Shown piece after piece: positions 36,011 through 45,575 of a DNA stretch of 64,000 nt. The DNA is taken from positions 1,846,470 through 1,910,469 of the forward strand of contig NZ_QVQV01000001.1 in NCBI RefSeq assembly GCF_003429005.1, in the 5' to 3' direction. Numbering within the stretch: position 1 is the first letter of the stretch; each line of letters begins with the position of its first letter. A program made the position numbers and the translations under genes. This stretch comes from Paraburkholderia sp. DHOC27. GTDB taxonomy: Bacteria; Pseudomonadota; Gammaproteobacteria; Burkholderiales; Burkholderiaceae. The notes below the pieces were generated by a model. It ran no database searches and had not been told where the DNA came from. It worked only from the letters and a program-made list of their open reading frames with translations.

Positions 36011-36956
36011 TCTTCAGGCTCGATGCGTAGCTGGCGAGGGTCTTGGGGTCGTCGCGGCTGAGCGGCACGACAGGTACTTCGATGACCTTGTCGACCGGCT
36101 GTCCTTTCGACGCCTTGAGCGCTGCCTTCACAGCTTCACGCCCAATGAGCTTCGGCTGCGCAGCCGTGGTTGCGACCAGCACATCGTCGTTGTCCTGCAG
36201 GAACGCTGTGAGTTGCTCGGAGCCGTCCGTGCCGAACACGAATACCTTGCCCTGTTTGTTCATGCGGCGGACCGCCTGCACCGCTCCCACCGTGCCGCCT
36301 TCGTTGGCGGCGTAGATGACATTGATGTTGGGATGCGCGGTCAGCATGTCGCTCACCACGGTGACAGCCTTCTCGGCGAGCCAGGCATCCTGTTCCGCGA
36401 CCACGTTGACCGTGCCGCCCTTGCGAGCTTCGGTGAGGAAGCCTTGCGTGCGGGCGTTGCTCAGTTCGGCCAGTTGCGCCTTGAAACCGATCAGTCCGAC
36501 CGTGGCCGTGCCGCCCAGCTTCTCCTTGATAAAGCGGGCCGCGGCTTTGCCGGTTCCACCGCCCATCGCAGCACCCGACGACCCGACTCGCGACGCCGGG
36601 AAATCAGCCTTGATATCCGTGGTCCACGTCACGATCTGGATGCCCTTGTCGTGCGCCCGTTTGAGCGCCGGAATGGACGCCTGATCGCTCAGCGGCGCGA
36701 TTACGATGGCTTTGACGCCACGGGCAATATAGGTGTCGATGAGACTCGCTTCCTTTTCCGCCTTGTTGTCCGAGTTGCCGTCGAGCAGGGTCACGTTCTC
36801 GGCTTTGGCTTCTTCATCCATGCCGCGCGCGACGCTGCGCATGAACATGTCCTGCTGAAAGACGATGCCGGCGATGGTGGTGTCGTCCGCGTGGGCGGGG
36901 GCGGTGCCGATGACCACGAGCATGGCCGCCAACAGTGCAGAGAATGAGGTTTTCAT
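36000..36956 (-). CDS. Periplasmic sugar-binding protein (RbsB-like)
   Basis: This 318-residue periplasmic protein has a signal peptide cleaved near APAHA (residue 23). The type-I fold pattern is typical: VFQQDMFMRSVARGMDEEAK at the start, a hinge, and NINVIYAANEGGTVGAVQAV with FVFGTDGSEQLTAFL. Members bind pentoses, hexoses or inositols. It is first gene of the sbp-ATPase-permease set, with AAGGA 6 bases before the ATG. Confidence 0.94.
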   Translation of the reverse strand: MKTSFSALLAAMLVVIGTAPAHADDTTIAGIVFQQDMFMRSVARGMDEEAKAENVTLLDGNSDNKAEKEASLIDTYIARGVKAIVIAPLSDQASIPALKRAHDKGIQIVTWTTDIKADFPASRVGSSGAAMGGGTGKAAARFIKEKLGGTATVGLIGFKAQLAELSNARTQGFLTEARKGGTVNVVAEQDAWLAEKAVTVVSDMLTAHPNINVIYAANEGGTVGAVQAVRRMNKQGKVFVFGTDGSEQLTAFLQDNDDVLVATTAAQPKLIGREAVKAALKASKGQPVDKVIEVPVVPLSRDDPKTLASYASSLKNVN

Positions 36957-37038
36957 AGGAATCCTTAGTGACAGATAAACGAATCTCGTGTTTGAGAACA
37001 GGAATACGGCAAGGAAAGTGACGCCGGTCTATGCCAGG

Positions 37039-37197
37039 TTATGAAAGTTCATCGAACGCATGGACGACTTCGCGCCGCGTCATCAGATAGGGCGCGGCGC
37101 GGGCGCCATCCAGCAGAAAAGCGGCGGTAATGGCCTGATCGAGCCAATCAAAAAGGGCGGCAAGCGTCGTGTGCCGTTCCCGATGAAAATCTTTCAT
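37039..37197 (-). CDS. Small ORF of 52 residues upstream of the sugar-binding protein gene
   Basis: The ORF begins MKDFHRERHTTLAALFDWLD and ends with REVVHAFDELS before TAA at 37039-37041. AGGAG lies 6 bases before the ATG in AGGAGACAACC, the same leader style as other genes of this run (before the FAD oxidase and the second ATPase). The codons are GC-rich in third position, as expected of a real gene. It has amphipathic helices but no signal or membrane segment. It lies 82 bases ahead of the binding-protein gene. Its function is unknown. Confidence 0.65.
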   Translation of the reverse strand: MKDFHRERHTTLAALFDWLDQAITAAFLLDGARAAPYLMTRREVVHAFDELS

Positions 37198-37393
37198 GGT
37201 TGTCTCCTGTTTCGCTCACGTTAGCGAAGTCTCGGTGTATGGAATCGGGTGTAAAGCCATTCTAGGGGCGGCATGGGGTGCGAGCATCAGTACTTGTACC
37301 GACCGTAAATCGTGCATCAACAGACAAAATATCAGTATTCCTAACAGGCGTTTAAAGCATCGTAAAACTTCCCGCAGCCATCACAGGCACGGC

Positions 37394-38824
37394 TCACAGG
37401 TCAAGCGACGGCAAAATCTTCCCAGGGTTAAACAGATTGTCCGGATCGAGCGCGCGCTTGATGGCATGCATCAGCTTTACGCCGCCGCCGTGTTCGAGTT
37501 CCATGTACTTGATCTTGCCGGTGCCCACGCCGTGTTCGCCCGTGCTGGTGCCTTCCGCAGCAATGGCGCGGTGAACCAGACGTTCGTTGATACGCTCCGC
37601 CTCGGCCATTTCAGCGGGGTTATCAGGGTCGAGCACCATGCCGAGGTGAAAATTGCCGTCGCCCACGTGTCCGACGATCCCGACATAGAACGAGGCGGCC
37701 TCGATATCCCGATGCGTTTCCTCGATGCAGCCGGCCAGCGCCGAGATCGGCACGCACACGTCGGTGCTCCAGATCCGCCCGTTTGGGCGCATGGATTGCA
37801 ACGCGTAGTGAACGGTGTGGCGCGCTTTCCAGATGCGTGCGCGGTCCTGCGGATCGGCTGTCCATTCGAAGCCTGATGCACCGTGGTCTTCCGCGATCTG
37901 TTGCGCGAGCGCAGCCTGATCGTGGACTTCGCGTTCCGAGCCATGAAATTCGAAGAAGAGGGTGGGCACTTCGCGATACGTCGTGCCCGAATACTGATTG
38001 GTGGCGCGGATCGTGTACTTGTCGAGAAACTCTACGCGCGCCACGGGAATGCCCATCTGGATGATGGTCGCCACGGCTGACGCGGCGCTTTTCAGATCGT
38101 CGAACGGGCAGATCGCCACCGAGGTCGCTTCGGGTACGCCATACAGGCGCAGCGTCACTTCCGTGATGATGCCGAGCGTGCCCTCCGAGCCGACGAAAAG
38201 CCGGGTCAGGTCGTAACCGGCCGCCGATTTGCGCGCGCGTCCGCTGGTGCGGATGATCTCGCCGCTCGCTACCACCACCGTCAGCGACACGACGTTTTCG
38301 CGCATCGTGCCGTAGCGCACGGCATTGGTGCCGGAAGCGCGGGTCGCGGCCATGCCGCCCAGCGTGCACTCGGCGCCGGGGTCGACCGGGAAGAAGAGGC
38401 CGGTGTCACGCAGATACGTGTTCAACTGCTGACGCGTGACGCCGGCCTGCACGGTGACGTCGAGATCGGCGGGACGTACGTTCAGAATGGCGTTCATCTG
38501 GCCGAGATCGATGCACACGCCGCCATGCGGCGCGGTGACATGGCCCTCTAGTGAGGTGCCCGCACCGAATGGAATGATCGGGGTGCGTTGTTGCGCACAC
38601 AGCTTCACGATGGCGGAAACTTCGTCCGTGGATTGCGCGAAGCACACGGCGGCGGGTGGCCGCGACGCATGATAGGACTCGCCGTGCCCGTGATGATCGC
38701 GCGTGGATGCCGCGGTGGAGAAGCGCTCACCCAGCAGCGCGCGCAGGGCGTCAACGAGCGCGACGGGCAACGGCGCGGTGGCTGGCTGCGCGGATGACAA
38801 TACGGCTTCGTGCGGTTGATTCAT
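37394..38824 (-). CDS. FAD-binding D-lactate/glycolate-type dehydrogenase
   Basis: This 476-residue flavoprotein of the GlcD/D-lactate dehydrogenase family has an FAD_binding_4 domain (IIPFGAGTSLEGHVTAPHGG; GGMAATRASGTNAVRYGTMR) and a C-terminal oxidase domain with GHVGDGNFHLGMVLDPD and GEHGVGTGKIKYM. It should oxidise a D-2-hydroxyacid, passing electrons to a quinone or cytochrome at the inner membrane. AGGAGACATGAATC precedes the ATG. It lies among sugar-acid genes, so its substrate may be a D-2-hydroxyacid from that pathway. Confidence 0.93.
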   Translation of the reverse strand: MNQPHEAVLSSAQPATAPLPVALVDALRALLGERFSTAASTRDHHGHGESYHASRPPAAVCFAQSTDEVSAIVKLCAQQRTPIIPFGAGTSLEGHVTAPHGGVCIDLGQMNAILNVRPADLDVTVQAGVTRQQLNTYLRDTGLFFPVDPGAECTLGGMAATRASGTNAVRYGTMRENVVSLTVVVASGEIIRTSGRARKSAAGYDLTRLFVGSEGTLGIITEVTLRLYGVPEATSVAICPFDDLKSAASAVATIIQMGIPVARVEFLDKYTIRATNQYSGTTYREVPTLFFEFHGSEREVHDQAALAQQIAEDHGASGFEWTADPQDRARIWKARHTVHYALQSMRPNGRIWSTDVCVPISALAGCIEETHRDIEAASFYVGIVGHVGDGNFHLGMVLDPDNPAEMAEAERINERLVHRAIAAEGTSTGEHGVGTGKIKYMELEHGGGVKLMHAIKRALDPDNLFNPGKILPSLDL

Positions 38825-38916
38825 GATTCATGTCTCCTGCAAGCAGGCTGAGGACCGAAGTCGGACCGTGGGCCTATGCGACGACGCTTCGCTTTTCGTC
38901 GTTCTGTCTATCTGCT

Positions 38917-39897
38917 TCAGAGCGCCGTTGCCGACAACCGGTAACGGATGGTGTGTGGCTTGCCCGCTTCGAAGCTTTGTCCCACGCGGTCTGCGAGTGG
39001 ATGATCCGGCGGCGGCGTCACGACGCGGCCGAGATCGAAGAAACCCCGAACCGGCTCGACACCCAGCGCGAAATTCCGTTGCGACCACGGTTCGTAGTCC
39101 CGGCCACCGTTGCTGATCCACATGACGGCGTCCGGAAAATCGTCCGTATTCCAGTCGAGGCTGACTTCCGCGCGATCCGCGGGATAGCGCAGCACGAAGG
39201 GCGGCCGGCATGCTTCGAGTTGCACCAGTTCTTCGGTGCGCTGCGGCAGCGGCAGATGCGTCACGTCGAACGAGCCATCCCGCGTGGGCAATTCCGCGAG
39301 CGAGGCACACGCGCGATTGGTGAGAATCTGCGAGTAATCCGGCTCGATGGCGACAGGATAGGTATGCACCGCGCGATACGGACACGCCACCACTTCCAGC
39401 CCTTCCTGTGGCATCGCGAAGGTGGGATGCAGCGCGAACGGCAGCGTCACATCGCGTCGCACTCGCACCATCAGCGAGACACTGAGCGATGGCCCATGTG
39501 GATCGGCTTCAATCAGACGTTCGAGACTTTCCACTTCGCTCTCCGCCGGGTAGTCAATCCGCAGCCTGAGCGTGTGCGCCGTTTGCTCGACGAGTTGCCA
39601 CATGTGGTTCGAACTGAAACCGTGACGCCACTCGTCGCCGGCCGTTTTGGTGGTGAAGCCTTCCGGCAAACCCGGCGGTGCGTCGATCGTGCCGAACGGC
39701 AGACAGGGCCACTCGCCACGCAGCGCGCGCATGAGTCCCGGATAGCGTGGATCGTCGCCCCAAGGCGCTACGTGAAGCGGCGACACGCTGCGGCCCGCGC
39801 CCAGTTCGAAACGCACCGGCGCGAGCATCGCACCGATTGCCTGGACGGTCGCCTCGCCGTGCGCCCACTTCAGTGTCCACCGTTCGTTGGTTTGCAT
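38917..39897 (-). CDS. Aldose 1-epimerase-like protein
   Basis: This 326-residue protein resembles the galactose-mutarotase fold. Candidate catalytic residues are in FALHPTFAMPQ and EPDYSQ, and late in GVEPVRGFFDLG. It should interconvert sugar anomers in the cytoplasm, feeding the oxidases of this cluster. The match to canonical GalM is distant, so the call is by overall pattern. The start at 39897 is supported by AAGGAAGG upstream; the frame opens at 40059 inside the flanking gene. Confidence 0.75.
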   Translation of the reverse strand: MQTNERWTLKWAHGEATVQAIGAMLAPVRFELGAGRSVSPLHVAPWGDDPRYPGLMRALRGEWPCLPFGTIDAPPGLPEGFTTKTAGDEWRHGFSSNHMWQLVEQTAHTLRLRIDYPAESEVESLERLIEADPHGPSLSVSLMVRVRRDVTLPFALHPTFAMPQEGLEVVACPYRAVHTYPVAIEPDYSQILTNRACASLAELPTRDGSFDVTHLPLPQRTEELVQLEACRPPFVLRYPADRAEVSLDWNTDDFPDAVMWISNGGRDYEPWSQRNFALGVEPVRGFFDLGRVVTPPPDHPLADRVGQSFEAGKPHTIRYRLSATAL

Positions 39898-39967
39898 CGT
39901 TGCACCTTCCTTGATTCTGCGTCTGGATAACAGCGGCAGGACAGATGACCGCCGCTGTCCACCTGAC

Positions 39968-41122
39968 TTACCGCCCAACTGGAATCGCTGTCTTGTCGAA
40001 GAACGAATGATCGATTTCGAAGCCCAGGCCCGGCGCACCCGGCACGTCGAGCCAGCCACCCTGGTGTTCGAGCGGTTGTGCGACGAGCGCCGTTCTGAAC
40101 GGATGCGATGAGGTATCGTATTCGAAAAGCGGTTGGTCAGCGTAGAGCGCGAAGTGCGTGGTGGGCGTGGCCCCGATCATATGCATGGACGCGTACTGGC
40201 CGATTGCCGTTCCCCACACGTGCGGATTGACCTTCACACCGTTCACCTGCGCGAGCGTGTTGATGTGCCGAAGCGCCGTAAAGCCGCCGGCCAGGCAGAT
40301 ATCCGGCTGGGCGATATCCACCGCGCCCGCCGCGAACAGATCATGGAAGCCGTACATCGAGAATTCGGCTTCACCGCCTGCGATCGGTGTGTCGATCGCG
40401 TCGCGCACGCGCCGGTAGCCTGCGAGGTCTTCCGGCACCACCGGCTCTTCGAGCCAGCGCAGGCGGAAACTGTCGAGCGCGCGGCCCAGACGGATCGCTT
40501 CGTTCGCGCCATACGCATGATTGACGTCCACCATCAACTGCGTGGCCGGATCGAGTGCCTCGCGGATGGCGTGCATCACGGCGATATCGTCGTCGATGCC
40601 AAAGCCGAGCTTGACCTTCATGATCGAAAAGCCCGCGGCCTCATGGCGCTTCGCTTCGGCGGCCATGTCCACGGCCTGGCCTTGTCCCTCGGGGCGGAAA
40701 AAGCCGGTCGCGTAACACTGCACACGCTGACGGAACGCGCCGCCCAGCAATTGCCACACAGGCTGGTTCGCCACCTTGCCGCAGATGTCCCACAGCGCGA
40801 TGTCCACGGCGCTGATCGCACCGAGCACCACGCCCTTGCGACCGTAATCGCGGGTGCGCAGATACATGGTGTTCCAGAGCACTTCGGTGTCGAGCGGATT
40901 CTGTCCGAGTAACAGCGGCTTGAGCGCGCTGTCGATCACCGTCGCGGCGATCTCGGGCGGCTGCAGACCGACGCTGAATGTTTCGCCCCATCCTTCGACG
41001 CCGTCGGTGGTGCGGATTCTCACCACCGTGGTGGAACGGCCCGTCACCCAGCCTTGCGAATAAGCGAATGGCTTATCCAGCGAGGTCTTGAGCACGAATG
41101 TCTCTACGCTTTCGATTTTCAA
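39968..41122 (-). CDS. Enolase-superfamily dehydratase (mandelate racemase/MLE family)
   Basis: This 384-residue protein has the N-terminal capping domain and the TIM barrel of the mandelate-racemase subgroup. Catalytic KVK is in FSIMKVKLGFG, metal ligands in LMVDVNHAY, RWLEEPV and IAGGEAEF, and the His-Asp pair in QPDICLAGG and VNPHVWGTAIG. Such enzymes dehydrate sugar acids such as galactonate, gluconate or aldarates. The start is TTG 41122, as AGGAG lies 8 bases before it; the upstream in-frame TTG at 41140 would put that site inside the gene. It sits next to an RraA-type aldolase. Confidence 0.92.
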   Translation of the reverse strand: MKIESVETFVLKTSLDKPFAYSQGWVTGRSTTVVRIRTTDGVEGWGETFSVGLQPPEIAATVIDSALKPLLLGQNPLDTEVLWNTMYLRTRDYGRKGVVLGAISAVDIALWDICGKVANQPVWQLLGGAFRQRVQCYATGFFRPEGQGQAVDMAAEAKRHEAAGFSIMKVKLGFGIDDDIAVMHAIREALDPATQLMVDVNHAYGANEAIRLGRALDSFRLRWLEEPVVPEDLAGYRRVRDAIDTPIAGGEAEFSMYGFHDLFAAGAVDIAQPDICLAGGFTALRHINTLAQVNGVKVNPHVWGTAIGQYASMHMIGATPTTHFALYADQPLFEYDTSSHPFRTALVAQPLEHQGGWLDVPGAPGLGFEIDHSFFDKTAIPVGR

Positions 41123-41157
41123 CGGTGTTTCTCCTGGCAAGGTGCGGCGTTCGCGTC

Positions 41158-41835
41158 TCAGATGCGGCCGAATTTGTCGAGCAGATCCTGGAAGGTCTTG
41201 CCTTCGAGGATCATCTCGCGCATGCGCTTTTCGTTATCGGCGATGGTGCGGGCGCGTTCGTAGATGGCTGCCATGTCGGCGCGCGGCACGACGGCGACGC
41301 CGATTTCGTCGGCCACCACGAGGTCACCCGGATTCACGATCACACCGCCGCAGGAAATGGGCACGTTGATCGCAATCGGCTCACGGCGTCCGCTCAGCGC
41401 GGTATGCGCCTGACGCGGACCGGCTACCTTGGCGGACACGGGGAAATCGAGGAAACGTGCTTCGTCCGTGTCGCGGCAACTGCCGTCGATCACCGCACCG
41501 ACCACGCCTGCATTGCGCGCCAGACCCGTCATCAGGCCGCCCCAGATGGAGGTCTCGGTTTCGCCGAAGGCGTCGATGACGATCACGTCGCCGGGTTTGG
41601 CCACGGTGAACACGTCGAGGCAGTCGACGATATCGCCAGCGGTCAGTTGCACGGTCAGTGCCGGGCCGATGATCTTGCGATCCGCGCCCTTCGGCTTGAT
41701 GTCGTGGCGCATCGTGCCGTTGCGTTGCAGGGCGTCGGACACCACGCAGGAAATCGACATGACGTCGGCCATCGCAACGAATCGGGCGACCAGTTCGCGG
41801 TCGACTTCCGGGCTTTTATTGATTGTCGTGCTCAT
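41158..41835 (-). CDS. RraA-family aldolase-like protein
   Basis: This 225-residue RraA/HMG-aldolase family protein has the pattern GDVIVIDAFGETETSIWGGL, then ARNAGVVGAVIDGSCRD, where the metal-binding arginine/aspartate pair lies. Next comes VNPGDLVVADEIGVAVVP. Relatives cleave 4-hydroxy-4-methyl-2-oxoglutarate or other 2-keto acids to pyruvate. Here it may cleave the keto-deoxy acid made by the neighbouring dehydratase. AAGGAG precedes the ATG. Confidence 0.9.
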   Translation of the reverse strand: MSTTINKSPEVDRELVARFVAMADVMSISCVVSDALQRNGTMRHDIKPKGADRKIIGPALTVQLTAGDIVDCLDVFTVAKPGDVIVIDAFGETETSIWGGLMTGLARNAGVVGAVIDGSCRDTDEARFLDFPVSAKVAGPRQAHTALSGRREPIAINVPISCGGVIVNPGDLVVADEIGVAVVPRADMAAIYERARTIADNEKRMREMILEGKTFQDLLDKFGRI

Positions 41836-41857
41836 GAATCAGGCTCCTTGCAAAATT

Positions 41858-42838
41858 TCAGTAACTGCCGGCGACAGGGTTCAACGGCTTTTCGCCGAGC
41901 AGCACGGCGCGCACGTTCTGGGCGGCAACGCGGCGCGCTTCGTCCAGTGCGTCCTGCGAGATGTAGGCGACGTGCGGCGTGATGATGCAGTTCTCGAGGC
42001 CGAACAACAGGTTGTCATCCGGTGACCAGGTGAGATGCTTGGCGGGCTCTTCCTCGGTGTCGTCGAGTGCGGCGGCAGCGATATGACCGCTGGTGAGCGC
42101 TTCGTACAGCGCCTGGTTGTCCACCACCTTGCCGCGCGCGCAGTTGACCAGCAACGCGCCGGGCTTCATGGCGGCGAGTGCTTTCGCGTCGATCAGATGA
42201 TGCGTTTCGGGCGTGTACGGGCACATCACGTCGATCAGATCGGCTTGCGGGAACATCTCGTCGAGCGTTACTTTTTTCACGCCGTGCGAGGCCATCAGAC
42301 TCGCGGAGACAAACGGATCGTAGGCAATCACGTCGAAGCCGAAGACCTGCAGCTTGCGCGCCATGTTCTGCGCAATGCGGCCAAAGCCGATCATGCCGAA
42401 CACGCTGCCGCGCATGCGCGGGATAGGACGGTTCCACTTGTTCCAGTGCCATTCGCCGCGCCGTGTTGACGCTGCGTAAGTGGGAATGGAACGAAAAATG
42501 GTCAAGGCCATGCTGATGGAGTGATCGGCCACCTCTTCGATGCAGTAGTCGGGAACGTTCGTTACCACGATGCCCGCTTTGCGCGCGGCATCGACATCGA
42601 GAATGTCGACGCCGATCCCGTAACGGGCAATCACCTTGCACTGCTTGAGCGCTTCAATCGTCGTGGCGGGAATCTTTGCGTATTGCTGCATGAGCGCGTC
42701 AGCGTCGCGCGCGAGTTCGGCCAGCCCTTCGCCGGTGCGCGACTGCAAGCCAATGACCTCGGCGCCGATAGGTTCGAGAATCTCGCGCTCGATGGCGAGA
42801 TCGGGGTAGTCGTAATCGGTGACATACACTTTAAACAC
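41858..42838 (-). CDS. D-2-hydroxyacid dehydrogenase (NAD)
   Basis: This 326-residue protein of the SerA/glyoxylate-reductase family has the Rossmann motif FGMIGFGRIAQNMARKLQVF, substrate-binding arginine in VNCARGKVVD, and catalytic Glu and His in the C-terminal part (ENCIITPHVAYIS). It should reduce a 2-keto acid or hydroxypyruvate with NADH. The start is GTG 42838, with AGAGGA 6 bases upstream; the ATG at 42874 lacks a site. It fits between the RraA and SDR genes of the same operon. Confidence 0.92.
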   Translation of the reverse strand: MFKVYVTDYDYPDLAIEREILEPIGAEVIGLQSRTGEGLAELARDADALMQQYAKIPATTIEALKQCKVIARYGIGVDILDVDAARKAGIVVTNVPDYCIEEVADHSISMALTIFRSIPTYAASTRRGEWHWNKWNRPIPRMRGSVFGMIGFGRIAQNMARKLQVFGFDVIAYDPFVSASLMASHGVKKVTLDEMFPQADLIDVMCPYTPETHHLIDAKALAAMKPGALLVNCARGKVVDNQALYEALTSGHIAAAALDDTEEEPAKHLTWSPDDNLLFGLENCIITPHVAYISQDALDEARRVAAQNVRAVLLGEKPLNPVAGSY

Positions 42839-42931
42839 GGCCAGTCCTCTTTCTGAATGGTTCATTGATTGCACTGCGTCTCATGCGAGTTTTCATCTGC
42901 ACGCCGCGCGCGTTGTTGTGCCGCGTGCAGG

Positions 42932-43693
42932 TCAGCCAACTGCATAGCCGCCATCCACCGCCAGCGTGGCGCCCGTGACATAGCGCGCAGCCGGTGTCGA
43001 CAGAAAGATCGCGGCGCCGACGAGGTCATCCGCTTCGCCCCAACGCTTGAGCGCCGTGCGACTGGCAATCTTCGCCGCGGCCTGTGCCTCGCTCCACAAG
43101 CCGTGCGTCATGGCCGTGCGGTGATAGCCGGGTGCAATGGCATTGACGCGCACGCCATCCCGGCCATGACGATGGGCCAACGCCCGCGTCAAACCGAGAA
43201 TGCCGCTCTTGCTCGCGCAATAGGCAGGCACTTCCTCGTCCGCGAGATAGCTGAGCATCGAGGCGATATTGATGACCGTGCCTTGCGAGCGCTTCAGGTG
43301 CGGCATCATCGCGGTCGAAAGGCGCATCGCGCTGGTCAGGTTGATGTCCATCACGTTCAGGAATGTCGCGTCGTCGTATTCCTGACCAGGCCGCGAGATG
43401 CCTTGCGAATTGACGAGGATGTCGAGGCGGTTGGGCTCGTCGAACCGCACGGCAAACGATGCAATTGCCTCAGGCGAGGTCACGTCGAGGCACTCGAACG
43501 TGAGCTGGTCCGTGCTGGCTTCACGTGTGAGCTGATCGATCTTCGCGCTCGAACTGCCAGTTGCCAGCACCGTCGCGCCGAGCCCCGCCAGACCCTTCGC
43601 GATTTCCAGTCCAATACCGCTGCTGCCGCCGGAGACCAGCGCGGTCTTGCCGGTAAGGATGTCCGGTGCGAAGCACGAAAGGATGTCATTCAT
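42932..43693 (-). CDS. SDR-family oxidoreductase
   Basis: This 253-residue classical SDR has ALVSGGSSGIG as cofactor loop, LVNSQG in place of NNAG, the serine in NIASMLSY and YCASK as YxxxK, with C-terminal VDGGYAVG. It is likely a sugar or sugar-acid dehydrogenase, similar to the gluconate/2-keto-3-deoxygluconate oxidoreductase style. It sits in the minus-strand catabolic run, upstream of the hydroxyacid dehydrogenase. Confidence 0.93.
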   Translation of the reverse strand: MNDILSCFAPDILTGKTALVSGGSSGIGLEIAKGLAGLGATVLATGSSSAKIDQLTREASTDQLTFECLDVTSPEAIASFAVRFDEPNRLDILVNSQGISRPGQEYDDATFLNVMDINLTSAMRLSTAMMPHLKRSQGTVINIASMLSYLADEEVPAYCASKSGILGLTRALAHRHGRDGVRVNAIAPGYHRTAMTHGLWSEAQAAAKIASRTALKRWGEADDLVGAAIFLSTPAARYVTGATLAVDGGYAVG

Positions 43694-43805
43694 ACGATAT
43701 CCATGATTAGTACTCTTAATTAGTGGGACGAGACGACATCCCGCAATACATCGTTTCGTTGAAGCAGGGGATGCGTCCGTCAGGACGCATCCAGCCTCAC
43801 AGTGA

Positions 43806-45497
43806 TTACAGTGCGGGCGTGAGCGTCGCTCCGGCTGTCGTATCCCGCTGGTCGGCGAAATCGCCGGGCAGCTTCTCGCCCATCATCAGCGCCACGCCGC
43901 GATCCGCGACCGCATAGGTCGTGGCCACCGTATTGCCGCTGATGATGGTCGGCCACGCGGACGTGTCGAACACCCGCAAACCAGAAATGCCGCGGACGGT
44001 CATATCCGTGCGCAACACGGCCATCGGATCGTTGTCGGCACCCATGCGCGCGGTGCCGGCCGGATGATAGACGGTCTTCACGGTGCGTCGGCAATGTTCG
44101 GCCAGCGCCGCATCGGAGGCGGACGAGTGGCTCGTCACGGCCGCTTCGTCCGGCAAGACGATTCGCTCGACCATCGCCGCGATCGGATCCGCGCGCATGA
44201 TCTGCGCGGCACGGCGCAGCCCCGCGATGGAGAGCCGCATGTCGTCCGGATGATCGAGGTAGTTGGGAAACACGATGGGCGTCGCGTTTGGATCGGCCGT
44301 CTGCAGCGTGACGCGGCCACGGCTTTTCGGGCGCATCACGCAGCTGTTCAGCGTAAAGCCGTAGGTCGCCTTGGTCGACGTCACATCGGGGTCGAGGTAG
44401 ACCGTCGGCAGGCAGAACATCTGGATGGACGGTGCGCCCGACGCGTCGTCGGGATTGAAGAACGCACCCGCTTCGACGGCGTTCGATGCAACCGGCCCGT
44501 TGTGAAACGCCAGATACTGCAGCCCGTTGCGAATCTGGTTCCAGCCGCGATCCTGGCCGAAATAACCTTGACGTCCCGTACAAAACGCCACCACCGGTAC
44601 TTCGTGATGGTCCTGCAGATTCTCGCCGACGCCCGGCAAATCCAGCGTGACCGGAATATTCAGGGCGGACAGCGCGCTCGCGTTACCGATCCCCGAGAGC
44701 ATCAACAGTTTGGGCGTGACGAGTGCGCCCGCGGTGAGGATGATCTGATCGCCGAATACCTGCTCGCGCAGCGACCCGTTCTGGATCTCGATGCCCTTGG
44801 CAACATTGTTTTCAATCAGGATGCGCGACACCTGCGCGCCGGTGCGAATCGTCAGAAGCGGGTTGTCCATCAGCGGAGCGAGAAACGCGTCCACGCCGCT
44901 GCAACGGCGTCCCTGCCAGGTCGTGGTCTGGTAGAAACCGGTGCCCATCTGCGTACCGCTGTTGAAGTCGGGGTTGTAGGGCAGGCCGGTGCCCTGTGCG
45001 GCGAGGACGAAAGCGCGTGATACGTCGCTCAGATTCGCGCCGTCCGAGACTTTCAGCGGGCCGTGAACACCGTGCGCGGCGTTGTTGAAGGTCGAGTTGC
45101 CTTCGAGCCGTTTGAAGTGCGGCAGCAACCGTTGATAACGCCACGATTCGTCGCCCGTCATCGAGACCCAGTCGTCGTAGTCACGCGCCTGACCGCGAAT
45201 GTAGACCATGGCGTTGACCGAACTGCCGCCGCCGAGCACTTTGCCTTGCGGAATGGACGGCTGACGTCCGTTCAGATGCGCGTGTTCGGCGCTGCGATGG
45301 AACGTCATGTAATCGCGGTTCGTCAGCAGTTTGACGAAGCCCGCCGGCATATGGATGAGCGGGTTGCGGTCGCGCTCACCGGCCTCGACGAGCAGCACTC
45401 GCGCGCCGTGATCGCGCACCAGCCGGCCGGCCGTCAGACAGCCCGCTGCTCCAGCGCCAACCACGATGAAATCGAAATGTTTTGTTGCGTTAGCCAT
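43806..45497 (-). CDS. GMC-family FAD oxidoreductase
   Basis: This 563-residue GMC protein has the FAD loop FIVVGAGAAGCLTAG, the signature GKVLGGGSSVNAMVYIRGQ, and the active-site His in VYHPAGTARMG with Asn in ISGNTVATTYAVADRG. This subfamily includes choline, glucose and polyol dehydrogenases. No signal peptide is present, so it is cytoplasmic. It may oxidise the imported sugar or alcohol at the first step of the pathway. It lies next to the permease genes of the second importer. Confidence 0.94.
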   Translation of the reverse strand: MANATKHFDFIVVGAGAAGCLTAGRLVRDHGARVLLVEAGERDRNPLIHMPAGFVKLLTNRDYMTFHRSAEHAHLNGRQPSIPQGKVLGGGSSVNAMVYIRGQARDYDDWVSMTGDESWRYQRLLPHFKRLEGNSTFNNAAHGVHGPLKVSDGANLSDVSRAFVLAAQGTGLPYNPDFNSGTQMGTGFYQTTTWQGRRCSGVDAFLAPLMDNPLLTIRTGAQVSRILIENNVAKGIEIQNGSLREQVFGDQIILTAGALVTPKLLMLSGIGNASALSALNIPVTLDLPGVGENLQDHHEVPVVAFCTGRQGYFGQDRGWNQIRNGLQYLAFHNGPVASNAVEAGAFFNPDDASGAPSIQMFCLPTVYLDPDVTSTKATYGFTLNSCVMRPKSRGRVTLQTADPNATPIVFPNYLDHPDDMRLSIAGLRRAAQIMRADPIAAMVERIVLPDEAAVTSHSSASDAALAEHCRRTVKTVYHPAGTARMGADNDPMAVLRTDMTVRGISGLRVFDTSAWPTIISGNTVATTYAVADRGVALMMGEKLPGDFADQRDTTAGATLTPAL

Positions 45498-45575
45498 GAG
45501 TGAAACCTTTGCATCCTGGATGATCCGGCGCGGCCGGACCCGTTACATCGCAATCTCGCTGTAGCGCGGACAGTT

